A DNA stretch of 64,000 nucleotides from JBQLZO01 sp052168315 (lineage in GTDB: Bacteria > Planctomycetota > Phycisphaerae > Phycisphaerales > UBA1924): the NCBI GenBank assembly GCA_052168315.1, contig JBQLZO010000025.1:186001-250000 (forward strand). Direction: 5' to 3'. Of the stretch, positions 26,327 through 35,727 are shown piece by piece (position 1 is the stretch's first letter; the number at the start of each line of letters is the position of its first letter). A program made the position numbers and the translations under genes. Below the pieces are notes generated by a model. It saw only the letters and a list, made by a program, of their open reading frames with translations, was not told the DNA's origin and did no database searches.

Positions 26327-29300
26327 TCAGCCCGCGTTCTGGTACTGGCGGGCGCCGGCGTTGCTCCCATCGCCACCGCCGTTTCGATTGCCGCCGCCGT
26401 TCCACCGCCGGCGCTGGGAGCGCTCGATGGGCTTCCCCCCGAACACCCGGACCTGCGACCCGCCAACGATGTCGCCCAGGTGCTCGAGCAGGTCCTGCGT
26501 GAGCACCACCCGGCTCGCCGTGAGCATGCCCACCACCCCGTTGTCCGGAAGCTTCAGCTCGAGCGCGACCGGAACCGGCTCGCCCGCGCCGACGCCGGCG
26601 ATGGCGTTATGCCGCCTGAGTTCCGCATAGATCGACTCGAGCGTGGGCAGCGCCCGCCCGTCGGGCCGACGCGCATCGATGGTCAGGCACAGCGAGGTCG
26701 CGAGCCGCGCCGCGCCGCGCGCGACCGGGATGATCTCATCAACGATGAGCTGCGGCGCGCCGCGCGAATGATCGACCGCCCCGACGAGGAACACGATCGC
26801 ATCGCCCACCAGCTTGTCCGCGTGCTCCGCGTACGACTCCGGGAACAGCACGCAGTCCATCACGCCCTTGTCATCCTCCACCGTCAGGATCGCCATCCGC
26901 TTCCCGGCCCGCGTGGGCACCGGGCGGACGGACTTGATCATCGCGCCGAGGATCACCCGCTTGTCCTGGTCCACGCCCTTGATCGAGATGGTGTCCACAT
27001 TCGCGAACCGCTCAAGATCATCCTTCCACTGGTCCAGCGGGTGCGCCGACACATAGAAACCCAGCGACTCCTTCTCCTTCGCGAGCATCTCCGGCTCCGC
27101 CCACGCCGGAACGCGGACAAGCGTCGGCTCCGGCGCCGAGATCGCCGCCGGCGCGGCGTCGCCGAACCCGCCGCCGCCGAACAACCCGCCCTGCCCCGCC
27201 GCCCGGTCCTTCTGGATCGTCGAAGCGGCCGACACCGCCGGCTCGATCGACGCCACCATCGCCGCCCGCTGCTCCCGCCCGTGCACCGAATCAAACGCCC
27301 CGCAGCACACCAGCGCCTCGATCGTCGCCTTGTTCACCGAGCCGTGCGGCAACCGCTCGCAGAACTCATACAGATTCCTGAACGCCCCGACCGCCTTGCC
27401 CTCGGCCTTCTCGCGCCGGGCCGCGATGATCGCATCGATCGCCGAACGCCCCACACCCTTCAGCGCCTTGAGCCCGAACCGCACATGCCCGTGCAGCGCA
27501 TCCACCGGCTCGTCCGGCTCGAAAACCACCGTGAAGTCCGCATCCGACAGATTGATGTCCGGCGGCTTCACCTCCACACCGACCCTGCCATCGATGAACC
27601 GCGTCTTCCGGCAGTCGTCCTTGTACGCAATCCAGTCCTCCACCTTCTGCGCCTGCGACTCGTAAGTCAGGAACGCCGCCATGTACTGGTTCGGGAAATA
27701 GGTCTTCAGCCACGCCGTCTGATACGCCACGATGGCGTACCCCGTCGAGTGCGACTTGTTGAAGCCATACCCCGCGAACCGCAGGATCAGATCGAACAGC
27801 TCCTCGGCATCCTTCTTCGCCAGCCCCTTGCCGATCGACCCCTCGACGAACTTCGGCCGCGCCTCGTCGATCGCCTTCGCCTTCTTCTTCGAGATCGCCT
27901 TGATCAATGAATACGCCGAGCGCAGCGGGATCCCGCCCAGTTCATGCACGATCTGCATGACCTGTTCCTGGTAGATCATGATCCCGTAGGTTTCCTCGGT
28001 GAAGCCATCCACGATCGGATGCACCCTCGGCACTTCCTGCCGCCCGTGCTTCCGCTCGTTGTAATCCGGGATCAGGTCCATCGGCCCCGGACGGAACAGC
28101 GCGTTCGCGGCGATCAGGTCCTCCAGCCGGTCCGGCTTCATCTCCGTCAGTAGCCGCCGCATCCCGCCCGACTCAAACTGGAAAACCCCGGTCGTGTCGC
28201 CACGCTGGAACAGATCGAACACCCGCGGATCGTCGAACACCAGTGTGTCGAGATCGAGCGGATCGGTCTCGGCGATCATCTTCGCATCCGGCATGTTGTC
28301 CGCGCCGCCGAACGCCTCCCAGATCTTCTCAACCGGCAGCGTCTCCCGGATCAGCGCCTTCGCCCGCTCGATCACCGACAGCGTGCGCAGCCCGAGGAAA
28401 TCCATCTTGAGCAGCCCGATGCTCTCGCAGGTCGGGCCATCCCACTGCGTGACCACATCCTCCGTGCCCGGCGGGCGGTACAGCGGCACCACCTCATGCA
28501 GCGGCCGCGTCGCCACGATCACCCCCGCCGCATGCACCGAGGCGTGCCGCGCCTGACCCTCCAGCACCTTCGCCTGCTCGATGATCCGCGCCACGATCGG
28601 ATCATCCTCCGCCGCCTGCTTCAGCTGCGGCTCCTGCTCCAGCGCCTTGGCCATCGTGATCTTGAGCTCTTCCGGCACCAGCTTCGCGAGCTTGTCCACC
28701 TCCGGCAGCGGCAACTGGAAAACGCGACCAAGATCGCGGATGCACGCCCGAGGCTTCAGCGTCCCGAAGGTGATGATCTGCGCCACATGTCCATACTTGT
28801 GCCGCACGAAATCGATCACCGCCTGCCGCCCGTCCTGGCACAAGTCGATATCGATATCCGGATACTCCTTGCGGTCCGGATCGGTGAAGCGCTCGAACAG
28901 CAGCCCATACTTCACCGGGCATGCATTGGACAGCCCCAGCACATAGCCCACCATGGTGCCCACGCCCGACCCTCTGGCGTTGGCCGGGATGCCCCGCTGC
29001 CGCGCCCAGTTCACGAAGTCCCACACGATGAGGAAGTACGCCGAGATGTCCTTGTCGCGCAGGATCCCCAGCTCACGATCCAGCCGCGTGCGGATCGCCG
29101 CCCAGTCGTGCGACGACTTCTCTTTCGACCCCTTCTTCGGCTCCGCGCCATACCGCCACGCCAGCCCCGCCTCGCACAACTCACGCAGCGCCGCATCGCA
29201 GTCGGCCTTCAGCTCGTCGGCCGTTTCCTCGCTCGTCTCCGGGTCATACGGCAGCACCTCGTACCGCGCGCAGAACTTCTTGAACCACGCCGTCCGATCA

Positions 29301-30283
29301 GGCTCGCCCGCATACGCCATCCGCGCCGATGGCCGCTGGATCCGCACCACCGGCGCAAAGTTGCCCGGCGTCAGTTCCAGATTGCACCGCTCCGCGATCG
29401 CCACCGTGTTGTCGCACGAGATCCGCCCCACCTCGCCGTACCCACCCTCGAACAGTTCGCGCATCTCCTCCGGAGACTTCACATACAGCTGCTCCGGATA
29501 CCGCATCCGCTGCTCGTCGGCCTTCACCTTCCCCGTCGACAGGCACACCAGCGAATCGTGCGCATCATGATCCTCCGCCCTCAGGAAGTGCGCATCGTTG
29601 TCGCACACCAGAGGCAGCCCCATCTCCTCAGCCAGCTTGATCAGGTGCTTGTTGATGTCGTTCTGCTCGCGGATGTGGTGCTGCAGTTCCACGAACATCC
29701 GAGGCCCCGTGCCCTCATCCGCGAAGGTCCGCGCGTGCCACTCGGCCGATTCAACCGCCGCCTCCCAGTGCTTCGCATCCTGCGTCCGCTCAAACGCCAG
29801 CAGGTGCTCGCCGATCTCCGAACCGAGATGCCCGTTGATCGCGATCAGCCCGCTCGAATGCGTGCTCAGCAGCTCCCGGTCGATCCGCGGCTTGTAGTAG
29901 AACCCCTCGAGGTACGCCATCGACGCGAGGTACATCAGGTTCCGCCACCCGGTCTCGTTCTCAGCGAGCAGCACCAGGTGATACCCGCCATCCTTGAACG
30001 CCGTCTGGTGCCGGTCGGTCCGCTTGCCCGGCGCGACATACGCCTCGCACCCCAGGATCGGCTTGACCCCAACCGCCCGCGCCGCGTTGTAGAACGCCAT
30101 CGCGCCGAACAGGTTGCCGTGGTCCGTCACGGCCACCGCCTCCATCCCCAGTTCCTTCACCCGGTGCACCAGCCGCTGCACCTGGTTCGCCCCGTCCAGC
30201 AACGAGTACTCCGAGTGCAGGTGCAGATGCACGAACTGGCGAGACGACGGGATGACGGGCGATTCTGACACGGAGCCCTCCAT
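26327..30283 (-). CDS. dnaE: DNA polymerase III alpha subunit
   Basis: 1318 residues. The replicative polymerase subunit of the DnaE1 type. Order: PHP domain at the N-terminus (HLHLHSEYSLLDGANQ, VTDHGNLFG), polymerase core with catalytic Asp pair in PDIDIDLCQDGRQ and the palm/fingers blocks (GSGVGTMVGYVLGLS, ASVHAAGVIVATRP, YQEQVMQIVHELGG, FNKSHSTGYAIVAYQTAWLKTYFPNQYMAA split here), the HhH region LKALKGVGRSAI, and a C-terminal OB fold (ILGAMIKSVRPVPTRAGKRM). The last 35 residues are a Gly/Asn/Arg-rich tail not typical of the family. MEGSVSESP was chosen because the HLHLHSEYS block starts about 17 residues later; an in-frame start 75 codons upstream is unsupported. Confidence 0.97.
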   Translation of the reverse strand: MEGSVSESPVIPSSRQFVHLHLHSEYSLLDGANQVQRLVHRVKELGMEAVAVTDHGNLFGAMAFYNAARAVGVKPILGCEAYVAPGKRTDRHQTAFKDGGYHLVLLAENETGWRNLMYLASMAYLEGFYYKPRIDRELLSTHSSGLIAINGHLGSEIGEHLLAFERTQDAKHWEAAVESAEWHARTFADEGTGPRMFVELQHHIREQNDINKHLIKLAEEMGLPLVCDNDAHFLRAEDHDAHDSLVCLSTGKVKADEQRMRYPEQLYVKSPEEMRELFEGGYGEVGRISCDNTVAIAERCNLELTPGNFAPVVRIQRPSARMAYAGEPDRTAWFKKFCARYEVLPYDPETSEETADELKADCDAALRELCEAGLAWRYGAEPKKGSKEKSSHDWAAIRTRLDRELGILRDKDISAYFLIVWDFVNWARQRGIPANARGSGVGTMVGYVLGLSNACPVKYGLLFERFTDPDRKEYPDIDIDLCQDGRQAVIDFVRHKYGHVAQIITFGTLKPRACIRDLGRVFQLPLPEVDKLAKLVPEELKITMAKALEQEPQLKQAAEDDPIVARIIEQAKVLEGQARHASVHAAGVIVATRPLHEVVPLYRPPGTEDVVTQWDGPTCESIGLLKMDFLGLRTLSVIERAKALIRETLPVEKIWEAFGGADNMPDAKMIAETDPLDLDTLVFDDPRVFDLFQRGDTTGVFQFESGGMRRLLTEMKPDRLEDLIAANALFRPGPMDLIPDYNERKHGRQEVPRVHPIVDGFTEETYGIMIYQEQVMQIVHELGGIPLRSAYSLIKAISKKKAKAIDEARPKFVEGSIGKGLAKKDAEELFDLILRFAGYGFNKSHSTGYAIVAYQTAWLKTYFPNQYMAAFLTYESQAQKVEDWIAYKDDCRKTRFIDGRVGVEVKPPDINLSDADFTVVFEPDEPVDALHGHVRFGLKALKGVGRSAIDAIIAARREKAEGKAVGAFRNLYEFCERLPHGSVNKATIEALVCCGAFDSVHGREQRAAMVASIEPAVSAASTIQKDRAAGQGGLFGGGGFGDAAPAAISAPEPTLVRVPAWAEPEMLAKEKESLGFYVSAHPLDQWKDDLERFANVDTISIKGVDQDKRVILGAMIKSVRPVPTRAGKRMAILTVEDDKGVMDCVLFPESYAEHADKLVGDAIVFLVGAVDHSRGAPQLIVDEIIPVARGAARLATSLCLTIDARRPDGRALPTLESIYAELRRHNAIAGVGAGEPVPVALELKLPDNGVVGMLTASRVVLTQDLLEHLGDIVGGSQVRVFGGKPIERSQRRRWNGGGNRNGGGDGSNAGARQYQNAG

Positions 30284-30722
30284 ATGGGAGCAAATAGAGA
30301 GACGCGCCCAGCATGTGGTATGCAGGGCCCACGAAGCCGCTCCGTCCATCGTACCCGCCCCCACCCGGACGGCGTCCGCCCGGACAGTTTGTTCACGACC
30401 CGTGAACGCCCACGCCCGAACCCCACCCGCCGTCCCGACACCCGCCGAAGGTCCTGTAACGCGAATCGCCCATATTTTGAACCGGCAATGCCGCCGCTTT
30501 CGACCCAACGCCTCTTTGCGGGTTCAGCTCCTTGGGGTACTTTCCTCTGGTCCGCGGGGCACAGCGCGCAAGCGCCCATCGTCGTCCCGCGGCGAAACAC
30601 GTCACCGCCACGCCGCCGGGAAGCGGCATGGCACACATCCAATCACAGCGCGCTGGAGCCAGACGCTCCAGGCTGTGGCGTCCGGCCGCAATCGCCGGGC
30701 GTGGAACGAGAGGGAAGAAGCA
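30284..30722. other. Divergent control region of dnaE and the thioester-domain gene
   Basis: 439 bases without a credible gene, between two divergent starts. It contains the 17-base palindrome described separately and an A/T-rich spot CATATTTTGAA at about 30471. No unambiguous promoter could be chosen for either gene. Confidence 0.6.
30391..30407. promoter_or_regulatory. Perfect palindrome, candidate operator upstream of dnaE
   Basis: GTTCACGACCCGTGAAC is a perfect 7-bp inverted repeat with a 3-base spacer, 108 bases upstream of the dnaE start. The half-sites GTTC/GAAC recall SOS-box halves of some phyla but in a different arrangement; the regulator is unknown. Confidence 0.4.
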
Positions 30723-31445
30723 ATGAAGACCGGTATCGCTCTGGCCGCGGGTGCGGTGTTGTCGCTCGGCGCGTTCGCGAACGCGTCCGTGCTCTCCGTG
30801 AGTTTTGATGGAACGGGCAAGGGCTCCAATGTCCGACTGTCCCATCCCGACATCGACGGCGGCGAGATGAATGTCTTCGCCGGCCAGCTCTTCCACACCA
30901 TCAGCGGCGGCGCTGGCGAGTGGGAGTTCCTCAACGGCACGCAGCTGACCTTCTGCTCGGAGGTCCTGCGCCAGACCCAGAACGGCCCGACCAAGTACGA
31001 GCCCGTCGCCATCGGCAACCTGCCCTCCGGTGGCCCGGAATCGTCCGTCATCTCGGCCGCCAAGTCGTCGGCGCTCAACGCGCTCTTCGATGCGCACTAC
31101 ACCGAAGTCGCCGACGCCGGCATCGTCAACCGCAAGGCCACCGCCTTCCAGCTCCTCGTCTGGGAGATCATCCTTGACTTCGACGGCGTCACGCTCGGAT
31201 CGCTCGATGTCTCCACCGGCACCCTCGCCGCCACCAAGACCAACGGCGACCCCCTGAGCTCGAATCTCATCGACGACTTCAACAACTACCGCGACAGCAT
31301 CTTCAATGATGCCAACGACGGGAATGTCGTCGGAATCGTCGGCGCCGCGGCCCAGAACCAACTCGTCTATGTCCCGGCGCCCGGCGTGGCGACCCTCATC
31401 GCCTGCGCGGGCTTGGCCGCAGTTCGTCGGCGTCGCTCCGCCTGA
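30723..31445 (+). CDS. Secreted thioester-domain-like protein with PEP-CTERM-like tail
   Basis: 240 residues. Signal peptide MKTGIALAAGAVLSLGAFANAS, an all-beta middle part, and an end VPAPGVATLIACAGLAAVRRRRSA that is a textbook PEP-CTERM-like sorting tail. Two elements match thioester domains: a Cys in TFCSEVLRQTQN (about residue 77) and a Gln in KATAFQLLVWEIILDFD (about residue 142), where surface thioester proteins have (Y/F)C(I/V)E and TQxAxW. If the internal Cys-Gln bond forms, the protein could attach covalently to host or extracellular amines. The start is the ATG preceded by AGAGGGAAGAAGCA. It is divergent from dnaE and upstream of the choice-of-anchor A gene. Confidence 0.75.
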   Translation: MKTGIALAAGAVLSLGAFANASVLSVSFDGTGKGSNVRLSHPDIDGGEMNVFAGQLFHTISGGAGEWEFLNGTQLTFCSEVLRQTQNGPTKYEPVAIGNLPSGGPESSVISAAKSSALNALFDAHYTEVADAGIVNRKATAFQLLVWEIILDFDGVTLGSLDVSTGTLAATKTNGDPLSSNLIDDFNNYRDSIFNDANDGNVVGIVGAAAQNQLVYVPAPGVATLIACAGLAAVRRRRSA

Positions 31446-31778
31446 GCCCGGGAACCCGATTCGATCCGGCAGTCGCCGACGCCGAGCGGATCACCCGCCC
31501 GGACGGACGCCGGACCCACTTCCAGACCACGCCGGTTCCCGGACGCTCACAACGCCCGCGCTCGCCAATCCAGCGGCGCCGGGTCGCGGAATGGGAATCG
31601 ATGGACGATGGACTGCTTGGTGCCCACCCGCTTCGTGGCGGGTGGGCGCCTTCCGACTGCCCCCCGCGAGCCACGGCCGGGCTCGCGGGATCCGGAGCGC
31701 CCGAGCCTTCGCGGCGCCGAGTACACCCGGCCAAACCCTGACCCACGCCCCACAATCACCGGGGGAGAGGTGCCCATC
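31446..31778. other. Spacer between two Arg-tailed secreted-protein genes
   Basis: 333 bases without a credible gene. It holds one hairpin (31622-31647, listed separately) and the ribosome-binding site of the next gene (GGGGGAGAGG, 31761-31770). Confidence 0.6.
31622..31647 (+). terminator. Possible terminator or attenuator hairpin
   Basis: 9-bp perfect stem GCCCACCCG/CGGGTGGGC with an 8-base loop between the two genes. There is no T tract, so termination is uncertain. Confidence 0.4.
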
Positions 31779-32705
31779 ATGATGATCCGTCCGCGTTCCG
31801 TGTCCGCTCTGCTCCTGTGCGGAGTCGCAGGCTCCACCGCCGCGCTCGCCCCGAGCGCCGAGGCCTCACTCCTGACCGACTGGAACCTCGTCGTCCGAAA
31901 CAACCTGAGCGGCAGCTCAGAGGTCGACGGCTCGACCCTCGTCGGCGGTTCCGTCTTCGGGACGATGAACTTCGGCGTGCAGGGCATCACCGCGCCCAAC
32001 GGCACGGCCCTCGCCGTCGGCGGGAACTTCCCGGCCGGTTCGATCGCGAACCTCGGCAACGCCGGCGACTTCCGGTACGCCGGCGCCCTCAACGGCACCG
32101 TCAACAACGCCGGCTCCCTGATCTTCGATCCCTCCATCCCCTCGGCCGTGGACTCGATCTTCTCCCAGGCGGCGATCGTCTCCGCCGCCACCGCCGCGCT
32201 CCCCTCGACCGGATCACTGGACGGCGCCGGCAACCTGACCACCAACCCGGCCAACCTGCTCTCCATCGACGGGCAGCAGGTCGCCGTCTACTCGTTCAAC
32301 ATCACCGCTCTCAACGGACTGGGCCAGCTGAACCTCAACTTCGGCTCGGCCGACACCGTCATCCTCAATGTCACGGCCAACGGATCCGGCATCGTCAACT
32401 TCACCGCGCCACCCAACCTCGTCGGCGGCTTCAGCCAGGCCAACTCCTCCCGGATCCTCTGGAATTTCCTCGACGCCGAGTCGCTCATCGTGAACAACAA
32501 CCTGAACGGCGCGGTCCTCGCCCCCGACGCCGCGCTGTCGCTCAACGGCGGCGGTATCAACGGCGCCGTCATCGTCGACTCGGTCTCGAACCTCGACGCC
32601 GAGATCCGACGGTTCACCTACGAGGGCGTGCTGGTTCCCACGCCCGGCGCGGGTGCAATGCTAGCGCTCGCCGGCATCATGACGGCCCGCCGCCGCCGGG
32701 TCTGA
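31779..32705 (+). CDS. Choice-of-anchor A family secreted protein
   Basis: 308 residues. Signal peptide (MMIRPRSVSALLLCGVAGS...AEAS) followed by the choice-of-anchor A domain: SLLTDWNLVVRNNLSGSSEVDG and VGGSVFGTMNFG near the start and ILWNFLDAESLIVNNNLNGAVLAPDAAL in the second half, the family's beta-solenoid core. The end PTPGAGAMLALAGIMTARRRRV is a PEP-CTERM-like tail. Such proteins carry interchangeable sorting tags, which is how the family was named. A strong GGGGGAGAGG ribosome-binding site sits 8 bases before the start. Probably a surface or extracellular-matrix protein; likely co-regulated with the preceding gene. Confidence 0.9.
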   Translation: MMIRPRSVSALLLCGVAGSTAALAPSAEASLLTDWNLVVRNNLSGSSEVDGSTLVGGSVFGTMNFGVQGITAPNGTALAVGGNFPAGSIANLGNAGDFRYAGALNGTVNNAGSLIFDPSIPSAVDSIFSQAAIVSAATAALPSTGSLDGAGNLTTNPANLLSIDGQQVAVYSFNITALNGLGQLNLNFGSADTVILNVTANGSGIVNFTAPPNLVGGFSQANSSRILWNFLDAESLIVNNNLNGAVLAPDAALSLNGGGINGAVIVDSVSNLDAEIRRFTYEGVLVPTPGAGAMLALAGIMTARRRRV

Positions 32706-32764
32706 GCACCCGCGCAACGCCGCGGAACATCCCTTCAAGCGGGGCGCGGTGCGATCGAATCACC

Positions 32765-32805
32765 AAGGCCTCCGGGCGCTCTCGTGGGCGCTCGGGGGCT
32801 TTGTC
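32765..32805 (+). terminator. Intrinsic terminator of the choice-of-anchor A gene
   Basis: A 15-position stem between 32765-32779 and 32788-32802 with three G-U/T-G wobble pairs, an 8-base loop and a TTTGT end. 60 bases after the stop. Confidence 0.65.
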
Positions 32806-32929
32806 GTCCTGGCCCCGCGGAACGCCCGCCGTCGTCCGGACCGCACCCATCGCCCGAGCCGCGTCCCCACCGCCGACCCGCGCGGCGTGATGCGATCGGA
32901 CCGGACGACCCTCGCCACAAGCAATCAGT

Positions 32930-32966
32930 CAAACAAACAGGGCCCCGCGCCATCGGCGCGGGGCCC
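32930..32966 (-). terminator. Intrinsic terminator of the protease gene
   Basis: A perfect 12-bp stem GGGCCCCGCGCC/GGCGCGGGGCCC with a 3-base loop (32940-32951, 32955-32966), followed on the minus strand by TGTTTGTTT. 74 bases after the stop of the protease gene. Confidence 0.85.
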
Positions 32967-33040
32967 CGGTGTGTTGTGCATGGATTCGTGACACCCGCCG
33001 AGACAGCGCGACGGAAGCCTCAGCGCCGAGATCCGTCGAC

Positions 33041-35347
33041 TCAGCAGCTGCTCCCGAACACGCCGAGCAGAATCCCGAGGTCGTCCGAGTCGGTGTCGCC
33101 ATCGCCATCGAGGTCGCCCGCTCCGCTCGATCCGAACGCGCCGAGCAGCACCCCGAGGTCGTCCGAATCAACGATGTTGTCCTCGTTCAGGTCGCCATCG
33201 CAGGGCTCCGGCTCATCCGGAACAAGGATGATGGCCAGCGAGCCCTGGTCTGCCAGCGACGCTTCGCTCACGACGCGGATGAGATAGGTCTGCCCGCCCT
33301 GCACCGGGACGAGCACCTGTCCCTGCCCGCCGCACGCGTCGGTGTCGCAGGCCAGCGGCGCTCCGCCGCAGCTCGCGTACACGCCGACCGCCGAGCCGAA
33401 CGAGGAGTTGCAGGCGCCGATCGCGGCCACGCCCGACTCATCAGGCGTGTACGAGAACCACACATCCGGCATCGTGCTCGTGATCCCGCACCCCGCAGCG
33501 CCGCCGGTGGGTGTGGCGCCGAATGCATCGAACGGCGTGACGCCCTCGACCACCGGCATCGCCCCGGAGCAGCTGTTGTTCGAAGGCAGCGCGACCTGCG
33601 CGAGATTCAGCCCGCCGAGCCCCTGGTCACCGGCATACCCACCGACGCGGACGAGGTACTCCTGCCCCTGCACCGCGAGGAAGTGGATCTGCGATCCGCC
33701 GCCGCTCGCGCAGGCCTCCGAGTCATCGTTGCACGCAACGGGCGGAGTGGAGGGGCCGGGGCATCCGATGTACATCGCCATCTTCGTGTCGATGATGCTC
33801 CCGCAGGTGCGCGCACGAATGACCCGCGTCGTGGTCGGCGTGTACGAGAACCAGATGTCCGACTGGATCTGGTTGTCGCCGCCGACGATGCACCCACCGG
33901 TGACGACCGGCCCGTCGGTCTCCGCGTTCGTGTTGTCCCACAGCGTGTTCCCGAGCCCGATGGTCTGGGCGTCGGCGCACAGATCGTTGTCAGGCGGGAG
34001 AACCCCGCCCGGCCCGATCGGGTCGATCGTCGTCTGCCCCGTGCCCGCCGGATCCAGCCAATTCGACAGCCGGTTCCCGTTCGACCCGCCGCCGGCCCAC
34101 GAAAGGAACATCCGACCGTAGTACACCGGGGCGAAAGGGTTCCCGCACGAGAGCGATGGGTCACCGCAGCAGAGCTGACCGACGATGCGGCCCTGCGAGT
34201 CGTAGAGCGGCGAGCCGGACGAGCCGGGCTCAACGATGCCATCGTTCCATTGGATGCCGATGAGCGTTCCTCCGCTGACCGAGAACGACTGGTTGTAGTC
34301 GAACGAGATCCGCTTCTCCTCGGTGTTCGGATGGTGCACGCCGACGGAATTGAACGGCAGGCTCGAGCCACGGTTCCAGCCGCCGTAGGAAACATCCCAT
34401 GCCACGGGCGGATTGGTCGAGAGCTGGACGAGTGTGAAATCGGTGTTGTCCCATGTGGCGCGCCGGATGTGGTTCCCCGAGAGGAACTGATTGAGCGGGC
34501 CGTTGCCCGGGCCCCCGGACTGCGCCGACCCCGGCGGGCGACAGAACGAGTTCTGGTAATTGAAATACACGACCATCGTCTGGTCGTTGCCCGTCGTGAT
34601 CCCGCAGTGGTCGGCGGTGAGGAAGTAAGGCGTGAGATCCTGGGCGGTGTTGTTGATCATCGAGCCCGAGCAGGTCCAGAACCCCTGCAGCGTGTACACC
34701 GCCACGGAGTTGACCTGCAGCTCCCACGGGTCGGCCTGCGGGCACGCAACATCGATGTTGCACGAGCCGGAACGCGGCATCTCTCCACCGTCGACCTGGA
34801 GCGGCACATTCGCGCCGAACCCGCGGTATCCCGGGTTCACCGCGGTGATCAGGAAGTTGGCCGCAAAGGTGTCGAAGTCCGCCTCGTCGACTTCCGCGTA
34901 CAGTTCGATGGTGTTCCCCTGCACGATCGGGAACCACATCTCGCCGGATTCGTTGTTGTCCAGACAGGTGAACCGGCGGTGCGGCACACGCCCGGCCCAG
35001 TCGCGTAGCTCAACAAACGCGCTCTTGGGCAGCAGCGCATCAGCACCGATGTTGAAGTGCGCCGCATTGTCGCAGGTGAACCGGATCACCCACGCCACCC
35101 GCCCGTTGTCCAGCGGGATCACCGTGCCGTCGGCCACCGGCGAGTACACCGCGTCAATCTTCGGGTCGGCGAAGCGACTCGGCGAACCCTGCCCGTTGAC
35201 GATCGCGTCCTCGGCCAGCAGCCCGGCGATGTCGAGGTCCGGATAGTGCACCGTGTGGATCTCCGCCGCCAAAGCGATCGATCCGAAACAGCCGAGTGAT
35301 GCGACGACTCCGCAGGCGAGTCGGAGAGCGCGTGCCCTGTGGTTCAT
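33041..35347 (-). CDS. Secreted trypsin-fold serine protease with dockerin-like tail
   Basis: 768 residues. Signal peptide (MNHRARALRLACGVV...ALAAE), a beta-rich N-terminal domain, then a chymotrypsin-like domain with H247 (FLTADHCG), D303 (NTDFTLVQL) and S377 (PGSSGSP), the layout of lysyl-endopeptidase-like bacterial proteases, plus Cys pairs that probably form disulfides. Two beta-sandwich modules follow (each with DVWFSYTP or DIWFSYTP and LxRV). Two dockerin-like repeats end the protein: DLNEDNIVDSDDLG and DLDGDGDTDSDDLG, then GVFGSSC. The ATG is preceded by a modest GGGAGAACC site; the frame extends far upstream without similarity. It is expected to digest protein outside the cell or at its surface. 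Part of the dockerin gene cluster on the minus strand. Confidence 0.88.
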   Translation of the reverse strand: MNHRARALRLACGVVASLGCFGSIALAAEIHTVHYPDLDIAGLLAEDAIVNGQGSPSRFADPKIDAVYSPVADGTVIPLDNGRVAWVIRFTCDNAAHFNIGADALLPKSAFVELRDWAGRVPHRRFTCLDNNESGEMWFPIVQGNTIELYAEVDEADFDTFAANFLITAVNPGYRGFGANVPLQVDGGEMPRSGSCNIDVACPQADPWELQVNSVAVYTLQGFWTCSGSMINNTAQDLTPYFLTADHCGITTGNDQTMVVYFNYQNSFCRPPGSAQSGGPGNGPLNQFLSGNHIRRATWDNTDFTLVQLSTNPPVAWDVSYGGWNRGSSLPFNSVGVHHPNTEEKRISFDYNQSFSVSGGTLIGIQWNDGIVEPGSSGSPLYDSQGRIVGQLCCGDPSLSCGNPFAPVYYGRMFLSWAGGGSNGNRLSNWLDPAGTGQTTIDPIGPGGVLPPDNDLCADAQTIGLGNTLWDNTNAETDGPVVTGGCIVGGDNQIQSDIWFSYTPTTTRVIRARTCGSIIDTKMAMYIGCPGPSTPPVACNDDSEACASGGGSQIHFLAVQGQEYLVRVGGYAGDQGLGGLNLAQVALPSNNSCSGAMPVVEGVTPFDAFGATPTGGAAGCGITSTMPDVWFSYTPDESGVAAIGACNSSFGSAVGVYASCGGAPLACDTDACGGQGQVLVPVQGGQTYLIRVVSEASLADQGSLAIILVPDEPEPCDGDLNEDNIVDSDDLGVLLGAFGSSGAGDLDGDGDTDSDDLGILLGVFGSSC

Positions 35348-35727
35348 GTCTGGGTTCTCCCATCGAGGCTTGGATTGGCAAGCCCCGGTCAGCGGTGGCC
35401 TGCGCCCGTTCAACCCGCACGATGCATCTCGGCTCCGCGAACGACGATTCGGCCGTCTCGCGTCACCGAGCGAAACCGGAACGACGGGCGAGCGTCCCGG
35501 AAGCGGAGCGCGTGCCGGCACCATCAGCGGGCCCGCGTCCCGAAACCGACCATACATCGCCGGACCCCCGCCGCAAGCAAAAACGCCCGAACGACAGAGT
35601 TCGGGCGTCGATCGGGCGCTGGATGTGCCGCGTGGCGGGCGTGGGACGGGGGCGTCCAGAAACTGGGCTTCTCGGGCGTCGGGCCCGTGCCCGCCATCGC
35701 GCCTCCGCGCTCCCCGCGGCACAAGCA
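35348..35727. other. Spacer between two dockerin-protein genes
   Basis: 380 bases without a credible gene; it carries the terminator of the upstream minus-strand gene (35575-35607). The promoter of the protease gene must also lie here but was not identified. Confidence 0.6.
35575..35607 (-). terminator. Intrinsic terminator of the repeat-protein gene
   Basis: Perfect 9-bp stem CGCCCGAAC/GTTCGGGCG (loop GACAGA) followed on the minus strand by TTTTTGCTT. 121 bases past the stop of the gene at 35728. Confidence 0.85.

Larger units (their letters stand above)
32706..33040. other. Convergent spacer with two terminators
   Basis: 335 bases between a plus-strand and a minus-strand gene. It holds one terminator for each (listed separately) and nothing else that could be supported. 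Confidence 0.7.

Noticed and set aside
30391..30407. Assignment of the palindrome as a LexA box
   Set aside because: The half-site spacing does not match the known Gram-positive or alphaproteobacterial SOS boxes, so only an unnamed operator was proposed.
26327..30508. 75-codon N-terminal extension of dnaE
   Set aside because: The extension has no similarity to DnaE, while the chosen start places the PHP domain at its normal position.
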